Source of the DNA: Bryobacterales bacterium
GTDB lineage: Bacteria > Cyanobacteriota > Vampirovibrionia > Obscuribacterales > Obscuribacteraceae
Direction of reading: 5' to 3'
Length of the DNA: 13,145 nt
Assembly (NCBI GenBank): GCA_903970295.1
Contig: CAJCHQ010000681.1
Span: forward strand, 1 to 13,145
The translations under genes and the position numbers were made by a program. The number at the start of each line of letters is the position of its first letter. Position 1 is the stretch's first letter. The notes below the pieces were generated by a model. The model ran no database searches, was not told the DNA's origin, and worked only from the letters and a program-made list of their open reading frames with translations. Below are positions 6,399 through 12,922 of the stretch, in pieces.

Positions 6399-7319
6399 GT
6401 GATAGGCACTGACGCAAGCAAATTTGGACGATTAATCACAGCGATGGCCACACCATTTGCCGACAATCTTTCGCTCGACTTGCAGGCCGTCGATAAATTA
6501 GTTTCCCATCTGATTGAGAACGGCACCACAGCCATTGTTGTGGCTGGAACAACTGGCGAAAGCCCAACTCTTGAAGATAACGAAAAGCGCGAACTTTTGC
6601 AGTGCACGATCAAAAGAGCGGCTGCTCAGGCGAAAGTGATTATGGGCACAGGTTATAACTCGACCGAAAAATCGGTAAAGGCCACCCGTGAAGCTGAAAG
6701 TCTCGGCGCTGATGCGGTTTTAGTCGTCGCCCCCTATTACAACAAACCCAGCCAAAAAGGCATGATCGAACATTTCTCGAAAATTGCCGAAGCCACTCGA
6801 TTGCCGGTAATTCTCTACAACATTCCCGGACGCACAGGTGTCAACATCGAAGTCGAGACGATTTTGGAATTGACCAAACGCTGCCCTAATGTGTATGCGT
6901 TGAAAGATTCGACCGGCTCGGTAGAGCAATCGGCTGCCATTGCCGGAGTCGCCCGTGACGACTTCCGCATTTACTCTGGTGATGATTACCTGGCCCTGCC
7001 TTTTCTGGCTATAGGTGGCTGCGGTGTCGTCAGTGTGGCCAGTCATCTAATCGGCAAGCCGATTTCTCAGATGATGGATCACTTTTTCGCCGGGCGATTG
7101 GATCAAGCGCGCGCTTTGCATTATCAATGGTTGCCCGTCTTTAAAGGCCTATTTGCTGCTCCCAGTCCCACTTGCTTGAAATACGCACTCTCTACTCTCA
7201 ATCTATGCCAAAACAAATTGAGAGGACCGCTAGTGGCCCTCGATCAAAAGCAATGTGAGGCTATGGACAAATTACTGCGCGCCGGCAAAATCTCATCACT
7301 TGTATCAACAGGCAGGTAA
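6399..7319 (+). CDS. dapA: 4-hydroxy-tetrahydrodipicolinate synthase
   Basis: DapA condenses pyruvate with aspartate semialdehyde, the committed step to diaminopimelate and lysine. The 306-aa protein is a TIM-barrel aldolase with all landmarks: GTTGES with Thr51/Thr52, the dimer-interface tyrosine in YYNKPSQKG (Y113/Y114), LYNIPGRTG with Tyr140 and Arg145, and the Schiff-base Lys169 in ALKDSTGS. The start is GTG at 6399, preceded by AGAGGA at a rather long 11-base spacing. Its stop TAA shares one base with the ATG of the RNase J gene (TAATG), so translation of the two is coupled. A dapA-rnj pair is a known conserved neighbourhood in several phyla, including Cyanobacteria and Actinobacteria. 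Confidence 0.96.
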   Translation: MIGTDASKFGRLITAMATPFADNLSLDLQAVDKLVSHLIENGTTAIVVAGTTGESPTLEDNEKRELLQCTIKRAAAQAKVIMGTGYNSTEKSVKATREAESLGADAVLVVAPYYNKPSQKGMIEHFSKIAEATRLPVILYNIPGRTGVNIEVETILELTKRCPNVYALKDSTGSVEQSAAIAGVARDDFRIYSGDDYLALPFLAIGGCGVVSVASHLIGKPISQMMDHFFAGRLDQARALHYQWLPVFKGLFAAPSPTCLKYALSTLNLCQNKLRGPLVALDQKQCEAMDKLLRAGKISSLVSTGR

Positions 7320-9094
7320 TGGCACTCAATAAAGTGGACGAGCACGAATCAAATCAGGTCAAGCCTGCCGCCAATGTACTCAGGGTATTTGCTCTGGGCG
7401 GATTGGGCGAGATCGGCAAAAACACTATGGTGATCAGTTACGGCAACGACATGATCATGGTCGATGCCGGCTTGGCTTTTCCTTCAGAAGAAATGCTGGG
7501 CGTAGATTTGGTTTTGCCGGACATCACTTTTTTGATCGAGAATCAAAACAAACTGAAAGGTCTGGTGATTACACACGGACACGAAGATCACATCGGTGGT
7601 ATTCCTTTCATTCTCAAAGAATTGAAGATCCCGGTCATCTATGGTCCGCCTTTGGCTCTCGGTTTGCTTGAAGGAAAACTAAAGGAAAACGGTCTTGAGG
7701 ACCGGACTTCGATGATTAAGGTGCGGCCGCGCCAGACCGTCAAAATCGGTTGCTTCACGATTCAATTTATTCGTTGTACTCACTCGATTGCCGATTCGTT
7801 CAGTTTGATCATCAACACACCAGTAGGCACACTAGTTCACACTGGTGATTTCAAATTCGATTTCACACCCGTCGATAACGAGCAATTCGACATCGCCAGC
7901 TTGACAAAGGCTGCCGAGGACGGCATTCTGCTTTTGATGTCTGACAGCACCAACACCGAACGCGAGGGCTATACCCCTAGTGAAAAAACAGTCTGGCAGA
8001 AGCTGAATGAAGTATTTGCCAATGCCAAACAGCGGATCATCGTTACCACTTTTGCATCGAATGTGCACCGTATTCGCCAGGTCTTACAAGCGGCGCTGAA
8101 ATACGATCGCAAAGTGGCGATTCTTGGCCGTTCTATGTTGAATCTGGCCGGCATCGCCCGCGAGCTTGGTTACATGACTTTCCCCGATGGTTTGTTGGTG
8201 TCTGTCGGCGAAATCAACAAATTGCCGATGGACCGCGTCGTAATTCTGACCACTGGTAGTCAGGGTGAGCCACTTTCTGCTCTAACGCGGATTGCCAATA
8301 ATGAGCATAAACAAATCAAAATTGTCGAGGGCGACACCGTCATTATTTCGGCTACTCCGATTCCGGGCAATGAACGCTCAGTTGCTAACACGATCAATGC
8401 TTTGTTTGTCAGGGGCGCCGACGTTATTTACGGGAAAGAAGCCGGAGTTCACGTCTCCGGCCACGCCTGTCGAGAAGAACAGAAGCTGATGATCAATCTT
8501 TGTCAGCCGAAATTTTTTATGCCCGTCCATGGCGAATACAGAATGTTGGTCAAGCACTGCGAATTGGCCGTCGAATGTGGTGTCGCCGAAGACAATACTT
8601 TCGTCATGGAAAATGGCGACGTTCTGGAATTAACCAGAGATAAAGGGCAAAAGAATGGCCGCGTGAAATCGGGAATTATCTTGATTGATTCTTCTCGAGC
8701 CTGGCAAATCAACGATGCAATCGTCGAAGATCGCCGGCATCTGAGCGAAGATGGGCTGGTGATCGTGGCTTTGACACTCGGTCCAGCGCGCAAGGTTCTG
8801 GCCGGCCCAGACGTCAGTCTCAAGGGTGTAATTTTGCCACGTGGATTGCCGGCAGAAGAGTTTGTCGTCAAGGTCCAGAATGTCGTGAAAGAGATTTTGG
8901 CCGATCGCGCGATTATGGACAAACTGCAAGACAGCGATCTGCGCAGTTATTTGTTGGGTGCTTTGAGTCGTTTTTTTGTCGAGAAAATGCGGGCAAAACC
9001 GCTTGTGCAAGTGCTTTTGCACAATGTCGTTCTGCCCGTCGGTAAGCCCACTAAAGTGGCCAAACCATCTACTACCAGCGGCAAAGATGCCTGA
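7319..9094 (+). CDS. rnj: Ribonuclease J
   Basis: RNase J is a dual 5'-to-3' exonuclease and endonuclease that matures and degrades RNA, replacing RNase E activities in many bacteria. The 591-aa protein shows the metallo-beta-lactamase core: LGGLGEIGKN (26-35), the zinc motif THGHEDHIGG (85-94), RCTHSIADSF and HTGDFKFD. The beta-CASP part follows (DSTNTEREGYTPSE, TTGSQGEPLSAL, SGHACREEQKLM and PVHGEYRML). The C-terminal domain, after about residue 450, ends in a Lys/Ala/Thr-rich tail. Some 20 N-terminal residues before LRVFALGG are poorly conserved. The start ATG overlaps the dapA stop by one base. Only one rnj copy is in this window. Whether RNase E is also present elsewhere cannot be seen. 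Confidence 0.97.
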   Translation: MALNKVDEHESNQVKPAANVLRVFALGGLGEIGKNTMVISYGNDMIMVDAGLAFPSEEMLGVDLVLPDITFLIENQNKLKGLVITHGHEDHIGGIPFILKELKIPVIYGPPLALGLLEGKLKENGLEDRTSMIKVRPRQTVKIGCFTIQFIRCTHSIADSFSLIINTPVGTLVHTGDFKFDFTPVDNEQFDIASLTKAAEDGILLLMSDSTNTEREGYTPSEKTVWQKLNEVFANAKQRIIVTTFASNVHRIRQVLQAALKYDRKVAILGRSMLNLAGIARELGYMTFPDGLLVSVGEINKLPMDRVVILTTGSQGEPLSALTRIANNEHKQIKIVEGDTVIISATPIPGNERSVANTINALFVRGADVIYGKEAGVHVSGHACREEQKLMINLCQPKFFMPVHGEYRMLVKHCELAVECGVAEDNTFVMENGDVLELTRDKGQKNGRVKSGIILIDSSRAWQINDAIVEDRRHLSEDGLVIVALTLGPARKVLAGPDVSLKGVILPRGLPAEEFVVKVQNVVKEILADRAIMDKLQDSDLRSYLLGALSRFFVEKMRAKPLVQVLLHNVVLPVGKPTKVAKPSTTSGKDA

Positions 9095-9151
9095 CCTCCA
9101 CACGCGCGATCAAAGTGCCAATTTCGCTCGTGCATTTTTTCGGTTGCTCGC

Positions 9152-10198
9152 ATGAGCTGGCGCGAAATTACCGTCGAGCGCTTGCTGACACTCAAAGAAG
9201 CGCTTTTAATCGACGTTCGTTCGCCCTGTGAGCATGCCTCTGAGCGCATTCCCGGCTCTATTAACATTCCTTTGTTGACAGATGAAGAGCGCGCCATCGT
9301 TGGCACACTTTACGCCGAACAAGGCGAAGTGGCGGCGCGAATTTTAGCCTTGCGCATAATCTCGCCTAAAATTCCGGAAATTGTCGATGCCGTGCTCGAA
9401 GTGCGAGGCAAGGGCGTCTCCGTCGTCATTCATTGCTGGCGTGGCGGTTTGCGCAGTGAGGCGGTAGCCAGTTTTTTGAGTGTCGTCGGCGTCGATTGTT
9501 GGCGTTTGACAGGCGGCTACAAGGCCTGGCGCAAGCATGTTTTGCAAGATTTCTCCACTGATGGCTATCGATTCACTGCGATCGTTTTGCATGGTCGAAC
9601 TGGCACGGGCAAAACCGAAATCCTCAAGCATCTGCAAAAGAGCGATTTCCATATTCTCGATCTGGAGTCGCTCTGTCATCACCGGGGTTCAATTTTTGGT
9701 GGCTTCGGCATGGCCGAGCAGCCGACTCAAAAAAACTTCGAGGGACTGTTGTGGCAAAGTTTGAGAAATTTCGAGTGCCAACCGGTTTTTCTAGAAGCCG
9801 AGAGTCGCAGAGTTGGCAAGCTGGCGTTGCCTGATTTTCTATTGCATAAGATAGAAAGCGGCAGACGCATTCTGGTCACTGGCAGTTTGCCAAGGCGAAT
9901 AAAAAGATTGACTGGCGATTATGCTTCGATCGTCAATGGCGATGATTGGCAGCGCGCTCTGCAGGCGCTTGAATTGCTCAAAGAGAACCTGGGTAAAGCC
10001 AATTTATTGAAGATCAAAGAGTATGCTCAAACTGGTAACGTCGACGCCATCGTGGAAGCACTGCTTGTGACTCATTACGATCCGCTCTACGATCGCCACA
10101 TTAGCAAATGCTCGCCTTATGAGTTGACAGTCGATGGTGACGATCCGCTAAAGGCCGCTGATACCATCGCCTCTTGGCTGCAAATTTCGTTCGGCTAA
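9152..10198 (+). CDS. mnmH: tRNA 2-selenouridine synthase (SelU/MnmH)
   Basis: SelU converts 2-thiouridine at the wobble position of Glu, Lys and Gln tRNAs to 2-selenouridine via a geranylated intermediate, using selenophosphate. The 348-aa protein has an N-terminal rhodanese domain (LLIDVRSPCEHA, PGSINIPLLTDEERAIVGT) with the active Cys95 in HCWRGGLRS. A C-terminal P-loop domain follows (GRTGTGKT, 148-155). The family signatures LESLCHHRGSIFG, LEAESRRVGK and HYDPLYDRHI are also present. Length is close to the E. coli enzyme (364 aa). The ATG at 9152 lacks an obvious Shine-Dalgarno, and the 57-base gap after rnj contains no other good start. Selenophosphate synthase SelD is required for the selenation step and is not in the window. 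Confidence 0.93.
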   Translation: MSWREITVERLLTLKEALLIDVRSPCEHASERIPGSINIPLLTDEERAIVGTLYAEQGEVAARILALRIISPKIPEIVDAVLEVRGKGVSVVIHCWRGGLRSEAVASFLSVVGVDCWRLTGGYKAWRKHVLQDFSTDGYRFTAIVLHGRTGTGKTEILKHLQKSDFHILDLESLCHHRGSIFGGFGMAEQPTQKNFEGLLWQSLRNFECQPVFLEAESRRVGKLALPDFLLHKIESGRRILVTGSLPRRIKRLTGDYASIVNGDDWQRALQALELLKENLGKANLLKIKEYAQTGNVDAIVEALLVTHYDPLYDRHISKCSPYELTVDGDDPLKAADTIASWLQISFG

Positions 10199-10229
10199 AA
10201 GAAAACATAATCATCTCCAAAAACAAAAC

Positions 10230-10256
10230 TTCCCTCCCGGGTAAGGTGGGAGGGAA
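10230..10256 (-). terminator. Strong hairpin with T-rich flank on minus strand
   Basis: TTCCCTCCC (10230-10238) pairs perfectly with GGGAGGGAA (10248-10256) around a 9-base loop. On the minus strand the stem is followed within two bases by TTTTGTTTTTG, so it reads as an intrinsic terminator backing up the scpA-to-sepF transcript. On the plus strand the flank is ACTTGTTG, which is a poor U-tract, so mnmH may read through. Confidence 0.6.
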
Positions 10257-10277
10257 ACTTGTTGTGGTGGATTAGGT

Positions 10278-10315
10278 AAGGAGGAAACATGGCACCTGGC
10301 GGGTGTTTCCGCCTT
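10278..10315 (+). promoter_or_regulatory. Hairpin sequestering a consensus Shine-Dalgarno
   Basis: Bases 10278-10289 (AAGGAGGAAACA) pair with 10304-10315 (TGTTTCCGCCTT). There are 11 Watson-Crick pairs and one A-G mismatch, and the loop is 14 bases. The stem contains the whole AAGGAGG and the A of the following ATG. A competing stem GGCGG/CCGCC (10299-10303 with 10309-10313) would free the ribosome site, so two mutually exclusive folds exist. This resembles a translational switch, but it could be a plain structured RNA. Confidence 0.4.
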
Positions 10316-10363
10316 GCGCCTTGTGAATACATAATACCAGCGGACTCAGACGATGGCTGTTAA
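10289..10363 (+). CDS. Possible 24-aa mini-protein
   Basis: The ATG at 10289 is preceded by AAGGAGG four bases upstream, the closest match to the anti-Shine-Dalgarno in the window. The frame is 24 codons: MAPGGCFRLAPCEYIIPADS followed by DDGC and TAA. It has three Cys and no transmembrane segment. The ribosome site is locked in a hairpin, so translation would be conditional. The codon count is too small for statistical support. The alternative is that the purine-rich motif belongs to a noncoding RNA. I do not recognise the peptide. Confidence 0.25.
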   Translation: MAPGGCFRLAPCEYIIPADSDDGC

Positions 10364-10394
10364 AAAATCTGAAGAGCCCAAGGTTTAAGGCTCT
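10362..10394 (-). terminator. Candidate minus-strand intrinsic terminator
   Basis: Read on the minus strand, AGAGCC (10394-10389) pairs with GGCTCT (10378-10373) around a 10-base loop, and a run of six Ts follows at 10367-10362 after five bases. It lies about 185 bases beyond the sepF stop. The stem is only 6 bp and the gap to the T-run is longer than ideal. Confidence 0.4.
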
Positions 10395-10491
10395 GCTTTC
10401 GCCTGATGAGAATTCATTAATATTGTCTTATTGCTGAGCCTCATTTAAGCTGGTCAGAGGGTCAACGGTTGTTAAGATGCTAGGGCTGCGC

Positions 10492-10568
10492 GCCGACCAA
10501 ATGCAACGACCGCCCATTGGTAGACAAGAGGCGGTCGTAATTGAATGTTGCGTTTTGGCTGGCTTTTT
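10492..10568 (+). terminator. Long plus-strand intrinsic terminator
   Basis: The inner stem ACGACCGCC (10506-10514) pairs with GGCGGTCGT (10530-10538) perfectly over 9 bp. An outer stem pairs CCAAATGCA (from 10497) with TGCGTTTTGG (ending 10558, one bulged T), extended by GCC (10492-10494) with GGC (10561-10563). TTTTT follows directly at 10564-10568. On the minus strand no T-run follows, so it is directional. It marks the end of a plus-strand transcript just before the convergent sepF gene. Confidence 0.65.
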
Positions 10569-10578
10569 GACTAAACAA

Positions 10579-11136
10579 TTATTGTAGAGTCGGCCAATTG
10601 GGACCGAGAAACGAATTGCCGCTTGGCTGAGTTGCCCCTGGATAGAGGAAATCTAGTTCCTGAGCATTGCCGATGGTGCCGGTCAGGCCAGTCAGGCCAG
10701 TGCCCAGTACTGAACTACCGGTCACACCTGCGGTGGCGCCGGTGGTACCTTTGCCAGGAGCGGTGATCTTGATGTTGCTCGGGCAGAACAGGTAAACTTG
10801 CTCGCTCAATTTATGAAAATCGCCATCCAGTGCGGCAGATGCTCCGGCTACGAAATCAACCAGCCGGCTTGCGTCAAGCTTTTTCAAATTCTCGAGTGAA
10901 ATAGTGGTGGCAGATCGACTGCGCAAGCATTCGACTATATCTAATGCCTCTTCGAAGGATGAAGGACAAAAGATTGAAATTTGTGTGCCCATTCTCGTCG
11001 GTGCGGCTTGCCTGACTGAAAGCGGCATAGCTCGGCGATCGTTCAGCGCAGGAAAAATATTCACGTCCTTCTTGCTGGCACGTCCATTGCTTATAGTTGG
11101 TTTTTCTGGAGCGGTGTTATTTATCTCGTCGACCAT
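10579..11136 (-). CDS. sepF: SepF-like cell division protein with Gly/Thr-rich tail
   Basis: SepF binds FtsZ filaments and, through an N-terminal amphipathic helix, tethers the Z-ring to the membrane. The start is ATG 11136 (185 aa), chosen because AAAGGA lies five bases upstream; a TTG at 11151 would skip this site. Residues 51-125 match the SepF core (old name DUF552): ISIFCPSSFEEALDIVECLRS, then ISLENLKKLDASRLVDFVAG, then ALDGDFHKL and VYLFCPSNIKI. Two things are unusual. Residues 1-30 are polar with no amphipathic membrane helix. After residue 125 there is a 60-residue Gly/Thr/Pro-rich tail ending NWPTLQ, which SepF normally lacks. It is the last gene of the scpA-scpB-ispD operon, one base after the preceding ORF. 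It may be a second, specialised SepF. Confidence 0.8.
   Translation of the reverse strand: MVDEINNTAPEKPTISNGRASKKDVNIFPALNDRRAMPLSVRQAAPTRMGTQISIFCPSSFEEALDIVECLRSRSATTISLENLKKLDASRLVDFVAGASAALDGDFHKLSEQVYLFCPSNIKITAPGKGTTGATAGVTGSSVLGTGLTGLTGTIGNAQELDFLYPGATQPSGNSFLGPNWPTLQ
10682..10699 (-). repeat. Tandem 9-base repeat in sepF tail
   Basis: GTCAGGCCA occurs twice in direct contact (10682-10690, 10691-10699). On the coding strand this gives the GLTGLTG part of the Gly/Thr-rich tail, so the tail appears to have expanded by whole-codon slippage. Confidence 0.75.
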
Positions 11137-11137
11137 A

Positions 11138-11317
11138 TTAGTCCTTTGCAAGTGTGCCCGGTGAAGTTATATTCTTCGCGTATGTCTCATAGAAGGGGAA
11201 GCATACCATTGTCAGACAAATTACCGATGCCATCTCCGATGGTGCATCGATTCCCATCATTCTAGACAATTCGTCGCATAAAGCAAGTACGCCACAAGAT
11301 GTACAAACGTGTGTCAT
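11138..11317 (-). CDS. Small Cys-rich protein (59 aa) between ispD and sepF
   Basis: An ATG at 11317 follows the ispD stop with no gap (TAGATG), and the frame runs 59 codons to a TAA at 11138, one base before the sepF ATG. The peptide begins MTHVCTSCGVLALCDELSRM and has five Cys (5, 8, 14, 34, 39), including a CxxC. A mildly hydrophobic stretch SVICLTMVCFPFY lies at 31-43. The end is TSPGTLAKD. There is no own Shine-Dalgarno, so it would depend on coupling from ispD. Its last codons contain the sepF ribosome site (AAAGGA). The exact tiling between two genes argues for a real gene; the alternative is a chance open frame in a 180-base leader of sepF. I recognise no family; metal or redox binding through the cysteines is only a guess. 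Confidence 0.5.
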   Translation of the reverse strand: MTHVCTSCGVLALCDELSRMMGIDAPSEMASVICLTMVCFPFYETYAKNITSPGTLAKD

Positions 11318-12085
11318 CTAGACTACTTTCGGTGCTAAACCACTCTTTTTGAACCATTCGGCGAGAGCCTGACATAGTCTGAGATCCGCTGAGGTAGTCA
11401 GTTTAACGTTATAAGTTTGACCAGGAACAATTGACACTTTATGCCCGCCCGCTTCCAAAATGGCGGCATCATCAGTGGTTTCAAGCCCTTTCTCAACAGC
11501 AGCCTGGTGGGCCGCGAGCAACCATTCGTATCGGGCCGCCTGTGGTGTCTGAATCGAGTAAAGCCGAGAGCGATCTACGGTTTCTTCTATGGTGCCATCA
11601 GCGGCTCTCTTCACCGTGTCGGTGATGGGCGTAGCGACAGTGCAAGCACCGGTCTGACCGGCCATTTGTAGGCTGGCATCGATTAACTCGGCCGTCAGAA
11701 AAGGTCGTACGGCATCGTGAACTAAAACCAGGCGAGGTTTTCGGGCACTGAGGCTGAGCAAACCTTTATATACAGACTGCTGGCGGCTGGTACCACCGAC
11801 GGTTAATTCTATTTTTTGCCTTTCTTGCTTTGGCAGATAGCTTTTTAACTGCGAATTTACGAATTCTATTGCGTGTTCAGGCAAAATCAGGCTGACGGTC
11901 TCAATCTGGGCACATTGGCAGAGTTTTTCCACGGACCATATATACAAAGGAACATCGAGCAATTGCAGAAATTGTTTGGTATTCGGGTGCGCGCAGCCAG
12001 CCTCGGCTGCGGCAGGCGATGTTTCGACGGTCCCGGCAAAACGAGTTCCCACGCCAGCCGCCGGCACTAACGCCGCGACTTCCAT
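11318..12085 (-). CDS. ispD: 2-C-methyl-D-erythritol 4-phosphate cytidylyltransferase
   Basis: IspD joins CTP to methylerythritol 4-phosphate in the MEP pathway of isoprenoid synthesis, which supplies undecaprenyl and quinone precursors. The 255-aa protein shows the nucleotidyltransferase start LVPAAGVGTRF (6-16), KQFLQLLDVPLY, GGTSRQQSVYKGL, LVHDAVRPF, the IQTPQ motif and TTDDAAILE. It differs from typical IspD by about 19 extra residues (17-35: AGTVETSPAAAEAGCAHPN) between the GTRF loop and KQFL, where one usually finds four to six. This lengthens the CTP-binding loop. The active-site residues around it are retained, so it should be functional. Its ATG overlaps the scpB stop by one base (TGATG), which indicates translational coupling. 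Confidence 0.94.
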   Translation of the reverse strand: MEVAALVPAAGVGTRFAGTVETSPAAAEAGCAHPNTKQFLQLLDVPLYIWSVEKLCQCAQIETVSLILPEHAIEFVNSQLKSYLPKQERQKIELTVGGTSRQQSVYKGLLSLSARKPRLVLVHDAVRPFLTAELIDASLQMAGQTGACTVATPITDTVKRAADGTIEETVDRSRLYSIQTPQAARYEWLLAAHQAAVEKGLETTDDAAILEAGGHKVSIVPGQTYNVKLTTSADLRLCQALAEWFKKSGLAPKVV

Positions 12086-12915
12086 CAGTCGCCTGATTGG
12101 TCAGGTGTTTGTAAAGCGGTCTCGGAATCGCTGGTTTGTTCTTTGTCGACCGGCCGATAAATTAGCGAGGCATCGGGGCTGGTGGCAAAGATTTTTTCGA
12201 GCTGCTCTTTGTTTTCCACACTGGGCTGATCGACAAAAAGCACTTCCTCGTGGGTCAAAGCCGGCGCATCGGCTTTAGGGTCTCGGGCTTTTACGGTTTC
12301 AAATTTGTCGTCTTCGCCCTGAGCACCTACAACACTGCTGTCGAGTTGGCTCTGGGCCAGTATTTGCAAGGCATCGCCGACGGTGACTGATTCTTCGTAG
12401 CCCGGCTCGGCTTCACCTTCTGAACGTTTTTGTTTGACCAGGTCCTGGCGCAAGCTCTTGGCGTTTTGCGAGAGCCTAAAATATTCCTGGAATTTCTTGG
12501 TCGTACTCAAGCTCGGCGAGCGCCCGCCTTCTTCTTTCTTCTGAATTAATTCGCGCAGAATCAATTCTTTGACGTGATCGTAGGCACCGGCTCCCCGGAT
12601 TTTGATAATGTCTGATTGGGCCACGGGTTGCTTGATGGCAATCGCCGATAGAGTGCGGATCAAAGCCACGGGCATATCCAACGGTGCGAATTCGTCGGTA
12701 ATCGAGGCGTATTCGTCTTTGACTTGAATGGCATAACCGTCAGTGTCATCGGCTACTTCCAGACCGCCATCGCGTTCTTCGTAGTCGTGGATGAGTTCAA
12801 TCAATGCTTGCCTGACGACATGCACGTCAAGATTGACGATACGTGCCACTGCTGCAGCCTTGATCGGTTTATCGGTAAGAAACAAAATCGCTTCTATTTG
12901 TGCTTTCAGATTCAT
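12085..12915 (-). CDS. scpB: Segregation and condensation protein B
   Basis: ScpB joins ScpA and SMC to form the bacterial condensin that compacts and segregates the chromosome. Residues 1-155 carry the paired winged-helix fold: NLKAQIEAILFLTDKPIKAA at the start, DGYAIQVKDEY, LIRTLSAIAIKQPVAQSDI, IRGAGAYDHVKELI and LSTTKKFQEYFRL. The usual P-[IV]-[TS]-R motif reads PVAQ here. After residue 155 the chain continues about 120 residues as an acidic, Gln/Ser/Asp-rich, apparently disordered tail (EEVLFVDQPSVENK, SLIYRPVDKEQTSDSETA). That makes 276 aa, against about 190-200 in typical ScpB. The ATG lies 7 bases after the scpA stop, so scpA and scpB are co-transcribed. Confidence 0.9.
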   Translation of the reverse strand: MNLKAQIEAILFLTDKPIKAAAVARIVNLDVHVVRQALIELIHDYEERDGGLEVADDTDGYAIQVKDEYASITDEFAPLDMPVALIRTLSAIAIKQPVAQSDIIKIRGAGAYDHVKELILRELIQKKEEGGRSPSLSTTKKFQEYFRLSQNAKSLRQDLVKQKRSEGEAEPGYEESVTVGDALQILAQSQLDSSVVGAQGEDDKFETVKARDPKADAPALTHEEVLFVDQPSVENKEQLEKIFATSPDASLIYRPVDKEQTSDSETALQTPDQSGD

Positions 12916-12922
12916 TTAGTTC

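Larger units (their letters stand above)
10199..10578. other. Structured convergent gap; possible small RNA or mini-gene locus
   Basis: Between the stops of mnmH (plus) and sepF (minus) lie 380 bases with no long ORF but several stem-loops. These are a GC-rich hairpin at 10230-10256, one hiding a strong ribosome site at 10278-10315, one at 10373-10394, and a long one at 10492-10563 followed by five Ts on the plus strand. The plus-strand terminator is 365 bases from the mnmH stop. Either mnmH has a very long 3' UTR, or a separate short transcript of about 300 bases ends here. I found no hallmarks of tmRNA, SRP RNA or RNase P RNA, and no clear promoter. Confidence 0.5.

Noticed and set aside
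10330..10345. TAATACCAGCGGA resembles the 3' part of a TPP (thiamine) riboswitch
   Set aside because: The required upstream CTGAGA and ACCTGATCTGG blocks are missing, and no thiamine gene follows on this strand, so it is probably a chance match.
10257..10568. tmRNA, SRP RNA or RNase P RNA in the convergent gap
   Set aside because: There is no tRNA-like end with a TTCGA arm, no GGTCAGGTCCGGAAGGAAGC-like core and no matched pair of RNase P core motifs. GAGGAAAC at 10281 is only a short similarity.
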